Source: Flavobacterium saliperosum
GTDB taxonomy: Bacteria; Bacteroidota; Bacteroidia; Flavobacteriales; Flavobacteriaceae
DNA: 61,332 nt
Reading direction: 5' to 3'
Assembly: GCF_900100625.1 (NCBI RefSeq)
Contig: NZ_FMTY01000009.1
Span: 1-61,332 of the forward strand
Below are positions 13,994-21,576 of the stretch, piece by piece. Within the stretch, counting starts at the first letter, position 1; the number at the start of each line of letters is the position of its first letter. The notes beneath the pieces were generated by a model that ran no database searches, had not been told where the DNA came from, and worked only from the letters and a program-made list of their open reading frames with translations. Position numbers and translations under genes: made by a program.

Positions 13994-14404
13994 TTACAAT
14001 ACACTACTTTCAAAATCACTGGTAATTCTATCTTCAGTAGGTCTCAAAAAAACAAGATAGGCTATTATCAGTATACCCAAAATCATAAAATCAGGTTTTA
14101 AGAACAGTAACATAAAAGCAGCGCCTTCAAGAATGGCCCATCTGATAATCGAAGCGGTTTGATAAACGGGTAATCTATCGTTGAGTCCTGCTTTCGGATC
14201 GATTTGCTTTAATTGAGATTTGAACAGAAAGTTACTCAAAACGAAAGCCAACACCGGTATAGCCGCATAGATGATTTCTGAGGAATCGATTGCATCGATT
14301 TTTAGTTTGTCGATTGAAAACCGGCCTAACAGTAAATAAACGATGATTACTCCGGCACAAATGGCAAGATGAATAATTTGTAGGGTTTTGAATTTTTCTT
14401 TCAT
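13994..14404 (-). CDS. Four-helix membrane protein, unknown
   Basis: This 136-residue protein has helices near residues 8-27, 45-63, 85-101 and 104-120. It opens MKEKFKTLQIIHLAICAGVI and has a conserved-looking loop KAGLNDRLPVYQTASIIRWAILEG. Similar short proteins are common in Flavobacteriia without known function. It is a standalone gene, same strand as its neighbours. Confidence 0.7.
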   Translation of the reverse strand: MKEKFKTLQIIHLAICAGVIIVYLLLGRFSIDKLKIDAIDSSEIIYAAIPVLAFVLSNFLFKSQLKQIDPKAGLNDRLPVYQTASIIRWAILEGAAFMLLFLKPDFMILGILIIAYLVFLRPTEDRITSDFESSVL

Positions 14405-14498
14405 GAGATCATATTTTATTATTGTAATTCTAGGGTAGCTTCATTTGAAACTCCATAGCTATTTGTGTCTGAACTCGCTTGCGCTATACTGATGTTAG

Positions 14499-14951
14499 TT
14501 ATGGTAATAATAAAGTGATTGGCAATTCATGTTGCCGGCTTCCGTCTTTCGCGCTTATTTCGTATAAAATCAGAGTTAAGGTTGTGTCTTCATCGCGCTT
14601 CGAAATCTCAAATGTGAAATCAAATTTACCCCATTCCGGTGCCCCGGCGTCGATCATTTCAAAACCGTTTTTCAATTCATAATGTCCATCTTCAACTACC
14701 CAGCAAAAATTCGCTTCAAAAATCTGGCCTTCACCTCTAACCCGGAATGTATTGTTATTCACTTTCTCTACAGTTACTTCCCTAAAACGTTTATTGGAAT
14801 ATTTTTGTGGTGCTACTGAATCAGGTGCCGCTGTTTTTGTTGTGCTTACCGTATCGCTGGTTGTTAAATTTTCATCAGCCGGCGTTGCCTTTTTATTTTC
14901 CTTATTACAGGAAACCAGTAAAATAATTGCTATCCAAAATAATCGTTTCAT
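14499..14951 (-). CDS. Lipoprotein with Gmad2 immunoglobulin-like domain
   Basis: This 150-residue protein has a lipoprotein signal (MKRLFWIAIILLVSC, Cys15), a Thr/Ser-rich linker (about 20-48), then a Gmad2 domain. Its marks are the VRGEGQIFEANFCWVV strand pair, an APEWGKFDFTFEIS segment and the strongly conserved end LYEISAKDGSRQHELPITLLL. Gmad2 is an extracytoplasmic immunoglobulin-like fold found with germination GerMN domains and alone in envelope lipoproteins; its ligand is unknown. It should be anchored facing the periplasm. Confidence 0.8.
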   Translation of the reverse strand: MKRLFWIAIILLVSCNKENKKATPADENLTTSDTVSTTKTAAPDSVAPQKYSNKRFREVTVEKVNNNTFRVRGEGQIFEANFCWVVEDGHYELKNGFEMIDAGAPEWGKFDFTFEISKRDEDTTLTLILYEISAKDGSRQHELPITLLLP

Positions 14952-15127
14952 GGTGTCTTCTGTTGTTAATGCACTTTGTAAAATAAATGGTTGCCAACGC
15001 CTCGGGTTTTACGAATTTTATGCAACAATCATCCCCATTTATCAAACCAAGATTAAGTCTACCAATACAAAATTTCAATCATTAAAGTCTTAAAGTTTCA
15101 ATTTCGCAAAAAAATTGTTAGAATTAG

Positions 15128-15571
15128 TTATTTGAATTCATTTTCAAAATCAGAATCCCACTTAAAACCATTAACAATCCATCCTTTATTGTTTTTATAA
15201 TAAGTGAATATTAATCTTAGTGCGGTATTTTCAAACTTCAAAAGATATGTTTCTCTAAAAGCAGTTTCCCTAATATTTTGTTCTCCAGTTTTAATTGTTC
15301 CCTCTAGTTTTCCATACCTTTGAGAGATTAAATTTAGGGATTGGATTGTTTGGGTTTCTAAATTATCAATTTCATTTTCTGGCAATGGCCAATGCGCTTT
15401 AATAACTTTAAATGCCTCATTAATTTTATTATCTTTAAAAAGCTGTGTGACTTGTTTTGACACACCTTTGACTGCTTCCACATCATTTAAAACACTAGTT
15501 TGGGCATTATTCATATTTAAGAAAAAAATGAAAAAGAGTAAAAAAAAGTTTTTTGTAAATTTAATTTCCAT
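15128..15571 (-). CDS. Small exported protein, unknown
   Basis: This 147-residue protein has a signal peptide (KNFFLLFFIFFLNMNNAQ), a helical segment with VTQLFKDNKINEAFKVIKAH, and a C-terminal beta-rich part (YLLKFENTALRLIFTYYKNNKGWIVNGFKWD). The end resembles the NTF2/DUF3887-type fold seen in small secreted proteins, but the match is not strong enough to name. It is a standalone gene with an AT-rich 5' region. Confidence 0.65.
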   Translation of the reverse strand: MEIKFTKNFFLLFFIFFLNMNNAQTSVLNDVEAVKGVSKQVTQLFKDNKINEAFKVIKAHWPLPENEIDNLETQTIQSLNLISQRYGKLEGTIKTGEQNIRETAFRETYLLKFENTALRLIFTYYKNNKGWIVNGFKWDSDFENEFK

Positions 15572-15724
15572 TTGAATTGTATTTAAATTAATTACTGTCT
15601 AGAACCACTAAAAACAATCCAATCAACAGCGGATTACTTTTCAGTTTCACACTGCCAAACTACAAAAAACCAACATACATTCCGAATTTTCTTATCAACA
15701 CTACCCGTGAGTTATTCACATTTT

Positions 15725-15946
15725 TGCCTTGTCCAACTCCTGCATTGACTTACCCAACTCCTGCATTGACCTGCCCAACTCCTGCATTGACTTACCCAAC
15801 TCCTGCATCGACCTGCCCAACTCCTGCATCGACCTACCGAACTCCTGCATTGACCTACCGAACTCCTGCATTGACCTACCGAACTCCTGCATTGACCTAC
15901 CGAACTCCTGCATTGACCTGCCCGACTCCTGCATTGGCCTGCCGAA
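15725..15946. repeat. 21-bp minisatellite, about 10 copies, heptad-coding
   Basis: The unit is approximately aactcctgcattgacctgcc with small variants. Because 21 is a multiple of 3, three frames stay open. The minus strand (15716-15934) reads ten heptads of the type MQELGRS/MQEFGRS, a regular pattern that could form a coiled coil; the plus strand reads CPTPALT or LPNSCID units. No promoter, ribosome site or flanking domain supports a gene, so I list it as a repeat with coding potential. The rest of 15572-16032 holds no gene. Confidence 0.9.
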
Positions 15947-16032
15947 GTACTTTTAGCACAAACAAAACATTTTTTTTACACTATTGATTAAAATTTCTTA
16001 CAATAACTGTTTCGTTTTCACAAAACCTTTTT

Positions 16033-16040
16033 TACTTTTG
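16033..16040 (+). promoter_or_regulatory. -7 box TACTTTTG
   Basis: It matches TANNTTTG and lies 54 bases before the ATG at 16094. Confidence 0.5.
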
Positions 16041-16093
16041 CGCAATAATTCCTACGGATTAAAAAGAAAATACTAATCGTTACACCACACAAC

Positions 16094-16804
16094 ATGGCAA
16101 CACCCTCACAGGCATCTTATGCCGCCCGTCTCGCAAGAGCCGAACAGTTTTATCAGTTCATCAGCACCTTCCAAAACTATAATCCCGGTATCCCGGAACT
16201 CACTCCTGAAGGATTCCAAAACCTTGTTACCCAATTAAGCAGTACCCAATCGCAACACACGGTAACGCATCATGAATTTTCGGAAGCAGTGCGCCTTCGC
16301 AAAAAAACCTTCATGCTCAATCCGGATTCCCTTACCAAAACCCTTACGTTGGTTAACTCGTATATAAGAGCAAAAAATGGTGTCACTTCACAACAATACA
16401 TCGATGTGAACTCATTCGTAAAAAAAATCCGAGGTGAAAAACCGGTTCCAGTTACGGCGAACTCCACGCAGGATTCCATCAGTCGTTCCGAAAGATCCTA
16501 TGGTAGTCAGTTACAAAATTTCTCCGACATCATCACGCTCTTACAACAATTCGGCCCCGAGTACGACCCAGCCAACGTAGCCATTAAAATTCCGGCACTC
16601 AATACCCTGCATACCCATGCCGCAACTGCAAACAATACAGTAACGCATAAATTCAGTGCCTATCAGCCAAAAATCAACGAACGCCGCAACGGTTTCAAAA
16701 CCCTTGCCGATACCACTTCCCGCATTAAAGAAATGGTCAAGGCACAATACGGCAGTACTTCGGAGGAATACAAACTCATTAAAGGATTAAATTTCAGTGT
16801 ATAA
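16094..16804 (+). CDS. Soluble protein of unknown function
   Basis: This 236-residue protein starts MATPSQASYAARLARAEQFY. It appears mainly helical, with an internal duplication: residues 1-115 and 130-236 both run helix - 'NYNPG/EYDPANVAIKIPAL' - helix - 'RRNGFKTLADTTSRIKEMV' type segments with TVTHHEFSEAVRLRKK matched by TVTHKFSAYQPKINERR. There is no signal peptide and there are no cysteines. Similar proteins occur across Flavobacteriia without function. It has its own promoter box and a strong terminator. Confidence 0.75.
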   Translation: MATPSQASYAARLARAEQFYQFISTFQNYNPGIPELTPEGFQNLVTQLSSTQSQHTVTHHEFSEAVRLRKKTFMLNPDSLTKTLTLVNSYIRAKNGVTSQQYIDVNSFVKKIRGEKPVPVTANSTQDSISRSERSYGSQLQNFSDIITLLQQFGPEYDPANVAIKIPALNTLHTHAATANNTVTHKFSAYQPKINERRNGFKTLADTTSRIKEMVKAQYGSTSEEYKLIKGLNFSV

Positions 16805-16812
16805 CCAAAACA

Positions 16813-16842
16813 AAAGGGACACCCGTTACGGAATGTCCCTTT
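16813..16842. terminator. Bidirectional terminator hairpin
   Basis: The stem AAAGGGACA / TGTCCCTTT has a 12-base loop. It lies between the convergent genes ending at 16804 (+) and 16864 (-). Confidence 0.75.
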
Positions 16843-16863
16843 GTACCATAAAAAGAATACGGA

Positions 16864-17022
16864 TTACCTTTCTTCAGTCTCGTTTTCAATCTTTTTTTTA
16901 TATTCGTTGTTTAGAAAATCCGTGTATTCCTTCTTATCCTTCTGATTTTTTCGGATCGTATACACAATCACCAACATCAGAACAACCGCAACAATGCCTA
17001 ATAATTTCCAATTAATTTCCAT
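16864..17022 (-). CDS. Small single-helix membrane protein
   Basis: This 52-residue protein starts MEINWKLLGIVAVVLMLVIV, has one membrane helix (about residues 7-22) and a highly charged tail ending KKKIENETEER. Short 'membrane anchor plus charged tail' proteins of this sort are common in Flavobacteria. The function is unknown. The frame is clean and the stop is followed by the shared terminator. Confidence 0.6.
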   Translation of the reverse strand: MEINWKLLGIVAVVLMLVIVYTIRKNQKDKKEYTDFLNNEYKKKIENETEER

Positions 17023-17142
17023 AACGTTCGATTATTAATTTTTAATTTTAACCGCAAAGTTCACAAAGATTTCGCAAGGTTCGCCAAGTTACTTTTCTGC
17101 TTTTACTTTCTGTCTTATACAATCTGCTCAACTACTAAGTTA

Positions 17143-18147
17143 CTAATTAAATATCTTAACCAGCATCTCTTTAAGTAAATCATGTTGCGAAATGTTGTTT
17201 GCGCCCACTCCTTTGCTTTTCACATCAATATCGCGAAGCGTACTTACAATAGCGCTCACTTTTTTCATCGGATAATTCTTCAGCGCCACATCATAATCTT
17301 TCAGGAAATACGGATTTACTTTCAACACCTTAGCCACGTTGGCCGGACTCTTGTCTTTCAGTCCGTGATACTGTAATAATTGTGTAAAGAATCCGAACAC
17401 CAGTCCGATAGTCAGCACAATCGGGTTGTCTTTTGGATTTTGTGCGAAGTAATCCGCTATCTGATACGCTTTCAGTTGGTTTCTTTCCCCGATTGCCTTA
17501 CGCAACTCAAACGGGTTAAAATCCTTACTGAAACCGATGTTTTCCTCAATAATTGCCGGCGTAATGGTTTCCCCGGGCTTTAAAATAATTGCCAGTTTGT
17601 CAATCTCATTCGCAATCCGACTTAAATCGGTGCCTAAGAAATCTACGAACATTGCTACGGCTTTCGGTTCGATGTTGATTTTCTTTCCGGCTAAAACCCG
17701 TTTCATCCAATCACCCACCTGATTTTCATACAACTTCTTACTTTCGAATACCACGCCCACTTTATCCAGAGTCTTGGTTACTTTCTTGCGTTTGTCCAGC
17801 GTTTTGTATTTGTAACAGATAACCAAAACCGTTGAAGGTTGTGGGTTCTCAGCATAGGACTCCAATTTGTCAATCGTTCGGGACAATTCCTGCGCTTCTT
17901 TCACTATCACCACCTGACGGTCGGCCATCATCGGGAAACGTTTGGCATTCCCTACAATATCTTCAATGGTCACATCCCGTCCGTACAACACCGTTTGGTT
18001 AAAATCGCGCTCATGTTCCTGTAAAATATTGTTTTCGATATACTCCGATAACTTATCGATATAATACGGCTCCTCGCCCATTAAAAAGTAAATCGGTTTG
18101 ATGTTTCCGGCTTGTATGTCCTTGATGATTCTAAGTACTTCGTCCAT
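17143..18147 (-). CDS. holA: DNA polymerase III subunit delta
   Basis: This 334-residue protein is the clamp-loader delta subunit that opens the beta clamp. The family opening is visible (IIKDIQAGNIKPIYFLMGEEPYYIDKL), then RFPMMADRQVVIVKEAQEL, the KYKTLDKRKKVTKTL segment and the helical collar region with FLGTDLSRIANEIDKL and NPFELRKAIGERN. Domains: AAA-like I (about 1-140), II (140-210) and collar III (210-330). Length is normal for Bacteroidetes. It is a standalone minus-strand gene. Confidence 0.95.
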   Translation of the reverse strand: MDEVLRIIKDIQAGNIKPIYFLMGEEPYYIDKLSEYIENNILQEHERDFNQTVLYGRDVTIEDIVGNAKRFPMMADRQVVIVKEAQELSRTIDKLESYAENPQPSTVLVICYKYKTLDKRKKVTKTLDKVGVVFESKKLYENQVGDWMKRVLAGKKINIEPKAVAMFVDFLGTDLSRIANEIDKLAIILKPGETITPAIIEENIGFSKDFNPFELRKAIGERNQLKAYQIADYFAQNPKDNPIVLTIGLVFGFFTQLLQYHGLKDKSPANVAKVLKVNPYFLKDYDVALKNYPMKKVSAIVSTLRDIDVKSKGVGANNISQHDLLKEMLVKIFN

Positions 18148-18186
18148 AATTCAGTAGTCAGTATACAGTCTTCAGTAATCAGTTGT

Positions 18187-18213
18187 TTGCAATTCAATTT
18201 AAAATTATATTTG
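18187..18213 (+). promoter_or_regulatory. Promoter TTG-N16-TATATTTG close to a start codon
   Basis: TTG (18187-18189) and TATATTTG (18206-18213) fit the Bacteroidetes -33/-7 consensus. The expected transcription start falls at or within a few bases of the ATG at 18218, implying a leaderless or nearly leaderless message. Confidence 0.6.
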
Positions 18214-18217
18214 CTTC

Positions 18218-18667
18218 ATGCAAAAACTGAATTTCCCTGCGTATACGTTTCGGTTCAAAAATAGTGAAAATAAAGTCGCTGTGTTTGATGAAATCCGTAA
18301 AAAATTTGTGGTTCTCACTCCCGAAGAATGGGTGCGTCAACACGTGGTTCAGTTTCTGCTATCCGATAAAAATTATCCTAAATCGTATATCAACGTTGAA
18401 AAAGTGCTGAAAATAAACGGCATTACAAAACGTTATGATGCCGTAGTTTTTAAACCCGATGGCAGCATATTTCTACTGATAGAATGCAAAGCACCGGAAG
18501 TTCCCATCTCGCAAAACACCTTTGATCAGATTGCCCGCTATAATATGACACTCAAAGCTGATTATTTAATGGTAACCAACGGACTAAATCATTATTTTTG
18601 TCAGATGGATTTCGAAAACGAGCAGTATCAGTTTCTTCCTGATTTGCCTGATTTCATAACCAAATAA
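18218..18667 (+). CDS. HsdR N-terminal domain protein (HSDR_N_2)
   Basis: This 149-residue protein is a stand-alone nuclease-like domain of the type I restriction N-terminal family. FDEIRKKFVVLTPEEWVRQHVVQFL precedes the catalytic-type pattern: RYDAVVFKPDGSIFLLIECKAP carries the D...E-x-K residues of the PD-(D/E)xK fold. No helicase or methylase partner is encoded nearby, so it is not a restriction system here. It is a conserved core-genome gene in Flavobacteriia, usually beside holA as here. Cellular role unknown. Confidence 0.88.
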   Translation: MQKLNFPAYTFRFKNSENKVAVFDEIRKKFVVLTPEEWVRQHVVQFLLSDKNYPKSYINVEKVLKINGITKRYDAVVFKPDGSIFLLIECKAPEVPISQNTFDQIARYNMTLKADYLMVTNGLNHYFCQMDFENEQYQFLPDLPDFITK

Positions 18668-18679
18668 CCAAAACATCTT

Positions 18680-19675
18680 TTGAAAAAAGTAGCAGTAGTC
18701 ATCTTAAACTGGAACGGCGTAAAACTATTGGAACAGTTTTTACCTTCGGTTCTACAATACTCTCCTGAAGCTACGGTATATGTTGCCGATAACGCTTCTA
18801 CGGATGCCTCTGTACAGTTTGTAAAAGCTAATTTTCCTTCGGTGAAGATTGTCGAAAATACTGCTAATTTCGGTTTTGCGAAAGGTTATAACGAAGCCCT
18901 TCAGTTTGTCGAAGAACCTATTTATGCGTTAGTCAATTCGGATATCGAAGTCACCGAAAACTGGTTGCAGCCGATTGTTACCCTATTTGACAACGAACCA
19001 ACTACCGCCATCATCCAACCGAAGATACTCGATTTTAAGAACAAAGACTACTTTGAATATGCAGGAGCTGCCGGTGGTTTCATCGACAAATACGGATTTC
19101 CTTTCTGCCGCGGGCGTATCTTCGAAACCATTGAAAAAGATAACGGACAATACAACGATACTGTTGAAATCTTCTGGGCTTCGGGAGCGTGTTTCTTTAT
19201 CCGTAAAGCCGTTTATCGCGAACTGAACGGTTTCGATCCCGATTTTTTTGCGCATCAGGAAGAGATTGATTTGTGCTGGCGTGCGGTAAACAAAGGACAC
19301 GTTATCAAATACTGTGGAACCTCAACGGTATATCATGTGGGCGGTGCCACTTTAGAAGCTGGAAATCCACGAAAAACATTCCTCAACTTCCGGAATTCCC
19401 TTTGGATGATGTTGAAAAACCTTCCGAAAGGACAAATGTTTCCAGCCCTATTCATTCGCTTAGTCCTAGACGGAGTAGCCGGGATTCGTTTTTTAACACA
19501 GGGAAAACCAAAACATTTATGGGCTGTTTTGGAGGCACATTTTTATTTTTACTTCCACATTTTCAAGTTTTTAGGCAAACGGGAAGGGATTCAGACCAAG
19601 AAGTACTACAAAATAAATTCGATTGTTTATCGTTACTTTCTTAAAAACGGTAAGGTTTTTGATGTTAATTTTTAA
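18680..19675 (+). CDS. Family 2 glycosyltransferase
   Basis: This 331-residue protein starts at a TTG (18680), since no ATG precedes the conserved KVAVVILNWNGVKLLEQFLPS nucleotide-binding strand. The GT-A fold is clear: NASTDASVQFV, NFGFAKGYNEAL, the metal-binding-type ALVNSDIEV, and the acceptor-side FFAHQEEIDLCWRAVNKG (rhamnosyl/glycosyl transferase type). The C-terminal quarter is amphipathic and aromatic, so it is probably membrane-associated. It starts 12 bases after the HsdR-N gene, so the two are likely co-transcribed. Sugar specificity cannot be read. Confidence 0.92.
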   Translation: MKKVAVVILNWNGVKLLEQFLPSVLQYSPEATVYVADNASTDASVQFVKANFPSVKIVENTANFGFAKGYNEALQFVEEPIYALVNSDIEVTENWLQPIVTLFDNEPTTAIIQPKILDFKNKDYFEYAGAAGGFIDKYGFPFCRGRIFETIEKDNGQYNDTVEIFWASGACFFIRKAVYRELNGFDPDFFAHQEEIDLCWRAVNKGHVIKYCGTSTVYHVGGATLEAGNPRKTFLNFRNSLWMMLKNLPKGQMFPALFIRLVLDGVAGIRFLTQGKPKHLWAVLEAHFYFYFHIFKFLGKREGIQTKKYYKINSIVYRYFLKNGKVFDVNF

Positions 19676-19719
19676 CATTAGTTTATCGTTTTAAACTTTT
19701 CAGCCCTTTGGGAACTCAG

Positions 19720-19727
19720 TAACTTTG
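19720..19727 (+). promoter_or_regulatory. -7 box TAACTTTG
   Basis: An exact TANNTTTG match 25 bases before the OmpA-family start at 19752. Confidence 0.55.
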
Positions 19728-19751
19728 TAAATCAAATTAAAATCATTAGTC

Positions 19752-20585
19752 ATGAAGAGATTCTTTATTATCCTTTCAGTAGCTGCAATTACGCTTACAT
19801 CGTGTGGAACGAAAAAGAAAATTGCCGAATTAGAAGCCAAAAACAAAGAAATTCAGGATTTATTAAATACCTGTACCGTTAAACTGAATACCTGTTTGAC
19901 CGAAAAAGACGCCTTAAGCAGTCAGAACGAATACCTGAAACAAAACAACACCGATCTGATTAACAGTTCCAAAGAAATGACTGTTTTAACTACAAAAGGT
20001 GCTCAGAATCTTGAAAAATCACTAGAAAGCCTGAAAGAGAAGGATTTGAAAATTTCCCGACTTCAGGATGCCTTAACCAAGAAAGACAGCGTTACGTTAG
20101 CTTTAGTTACCAGCCTGAAACGTGAAGTGGGTATTGACGATCCGGACATCAACATTAATGTGGAAAAAGGTGTTGTGATGATTTCCATTGCCGATAACCT
20201 TTTATTCAAATCAGGAAGTTACGAAGTAAGCGACAGAGCCAAAGGTGTTTTGGGCAAGGTGGCCAAAGTAATCAACAGCAAACCCGATTTCGAATGTATG
20301 GTCGAAGGTCACACCGATAACGTGCCGATTAAAAATGCGGTATTGTTAGACAACTGGGATTTATCCGTAAAAAGAGCAACTTCCATAGTAAGGGTTTTGA
20401 ATAAAGACTTGGGTGTGAATCCGAAACAATTAATCCCTGCCGGAAGAAGTTCGTACATTCCTTTAGTGGATAACGATTCGCCAGCCAACAGAGCGAAAAA
20501 CAGAAGAACAAGAATTATCATCATGCCGAAAATCGATCAGTTTTACGACATGATTGAGAAAGAAATGAAGACTTTGAGTAAGTAA
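19752..20585 (+). CDS. OmpA-family lipoprotein
   Basis: This 277-residue protein has a lipoprotein signal with TSC at Cys18, a long coiled coil (about residues 24-115, IAELEAKNKEIQDLL..) and a C-terminal OmpA domain (about 130-270). The peptidoglycan-binding pattern is present: LLFKSGSYEVS, EGHTDNVPI, NWDLSVKRATSIV and NRAKNRRTRIII. It probably tethers the outer membrane to the cell wall, with the coiled coil as a spacer. The gene is single, with a promoter box before it and a terminator after. Confidence 0.93.
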   Translation: MKRFFIILSVAAITLTSCGTKKKIAELEAKNKEIQDLLNTCTVKLNTCLTEKDALSSQNEYLKQNNTDLINSSKEMTVLTTKGAQNLEKSLESLKEKDLKISRLQDALTKKDSVTLALVTSLKREVGIDDPDININVEKGVVMISIADNLLFKSGSYEVSDRAKGVLGKVAKVINSKPDFECMVEGHTDNVPIKNAVLLDNWDLSVKRATSIVRVLNKDLGVNPKQLIPAGRSSYIPLVDNDSPANRAKNRRTRIIIMPKIDQFYDMIEKEMKTLSK

Positions 20586-20587
20586 TC

Positions 20588-20634
20588 AGACTTCTTAGAT
20601 TTTTAGACTTCTTAGATTCTTAGACTTCTTAGAT
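20588..20634. repeat. Short repeats of agacttcttagat
   Basis: At least three copies of an AGACTTCTTAGAT-like unit occur in 47 bases. The same unit recurs at 48011-48060. Confidence 0.7.
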
Positions 20635-20636
20635 AT

Positions 20637-20672
20637 AAAAAAACGCCTTGATAACTTTCAGGGCGTTTTTTT
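20637..20672. terminator. Bidirectional terminator
   Basis: The stem AAAAAAACGCC / GGCGTTTTTTTT has a 14-base loop. It lies between convergent genes ending at 20585 (+) and 20702 (-). Confidence 0.8.
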
Positions 20673-20701
20673 TATATCTTCTATTCTCTTCTTTCTATCC
20701 T

Positions 20702-21322
20702 CTAAAGTACATCCAAACTTCCTTTTCCTTCACGAATGACAACAGGTTCGCCTTCGGATAAGTCAATAACCGTTGACGCATAATTGTCGCCGTAACCGCC
20801 ATCAATCACTAAATCGACCAGGTTTTGCCATTTTTCGAAAATCAGTTCGGGGTCGGTGGTATATTCCAAAACCTCATCCTCATCATGAATCGATGTGGAA
20901 ACAATCGGATTTCCTAACTGACGAACGATTTCCAAAGCGATTTCGTTATCGGGCACACGAATACCTACCGTGGTTTTCTTTTTGAACTCTTTCGGCAAAT
21001 TGTTGTTCCCAGGTAAAATGAAGGTGTATGGTCCGGGTAAGGCTCTTTTAAGAATCTTAAACGTGGAAGTGTCAATCTGTTTCACATAATCGGAAATATT
21101 GCTTAAATCGCTGCATACGAATGAGAAATTCGCTTTCTCCAGCTTAATTCCCTTGATTTTTGCAATACGCTCCAACGCTTTGGTATTGGTTATATCACAA
21201 CCCAATCCGTAAACGGTATCTGTCGGATAGATAATCAGTCCGCCCTCCTTAAGCACTTTTACCACTTTGGCTATTGCCGCTTCGTTGGGGTTTTCCGGGT
21301 ATATTTTTATGAATTGAGCCAT
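20702..21322 (-). CDS. L-threonylcarbamoyladenylate synthase (Sua5/YrdC family)
   Basis: This 206-residue protein makes threonylcarbamoyl-AMP from Thr, bicarbonate and ATP for the t6A37 tRNA modification. The YrdC fold is visible: EGGLIIYPTDTVYGLGCDIT, the KANFSFVCSDLSNISDYV segment, ALPGPYTFILPG, the GIRVPDN motif and the final NPIVSTSIHDEDE. It lacks the extra Sua5 C-terminal domain, so it is of the short YciO/TsaC type. It is the third gene of a run with the helicase and a 70-residue membrane protein. Confidence 0.93.
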   Translation of the reverse strand: MAQFIKIYPENPNEAAIAKVVKVLKEGGLIIYPTDTVYGLGCDITNTKALERIAKIKGIKLEKANFSFVCSDLSNISDYVKQIDTSTFKILKRALPGPYTFILPGNNNLPKEFKKKTTVGIRVPDNEIALEIVRQLGNPIVSTSIHDEDEVLEYTTDPELIFEKWQNLVDLVIDGGYGDNYASTVIDLSEGEPVVIREGKGSLDVL

Positions 21323-21357
21323 CGTTTTCAGTTGAAAAATTTAAAAAATTGCATTTA

Positions 21358-21570
21358 TTATTTTGCAGCACCTTTGGGTTTAGAAATAAAACTCATTATA
21401 ATTCCAAAAATAAACCAACTTACAAATCCTGTAATGACCTTACTTAATGTAATTGGTTCTTTTGTAAACACTAAAGGAAACAAAATCACATTAAATAAAA
21501 ACATAAAGACAAACCAATACAAAACTGTCTTCCAATTGATTTCTTTAAATAATCTAATTATTTTTTCCAT
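21358..21570 (-). CDS. Small two-helix membrane protein
   Basis: This 70-residue protein starts MEKIIRLFKEINWKTVLYWF, with helices at about residues 16-33 and 44-61 and a basic C-terminus (SKPKGAAK). It starts 6 bases after the helicase stop and ends 35 bases before the threonylcarbamoyl synthase start, so it sits inside the operon. The frame is clean; no function is known. Confidence 0.65.
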   Translation of the reverse strand: MEKIIRLFKEINWKTVLYWFVFMFLFNVILFPLVFTKEPITLSKVITGFVSWFIFGIIMSFISKPKGAAK

Positions 21571-21576
21571 GTTTTT

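Noticed and set aside
15724..15987. Plus-strand Pro/Thr or Asn/Ser repeat ORFs
   Set aside because: They arise only because the 21-bp unit keeps frames open; no start context or flanking coding signal.
18218..18667. Type I restriction-modification system
   Set aside because: No helicase, methylase or specificity subunit nearby; only the N-terminal domain is present.
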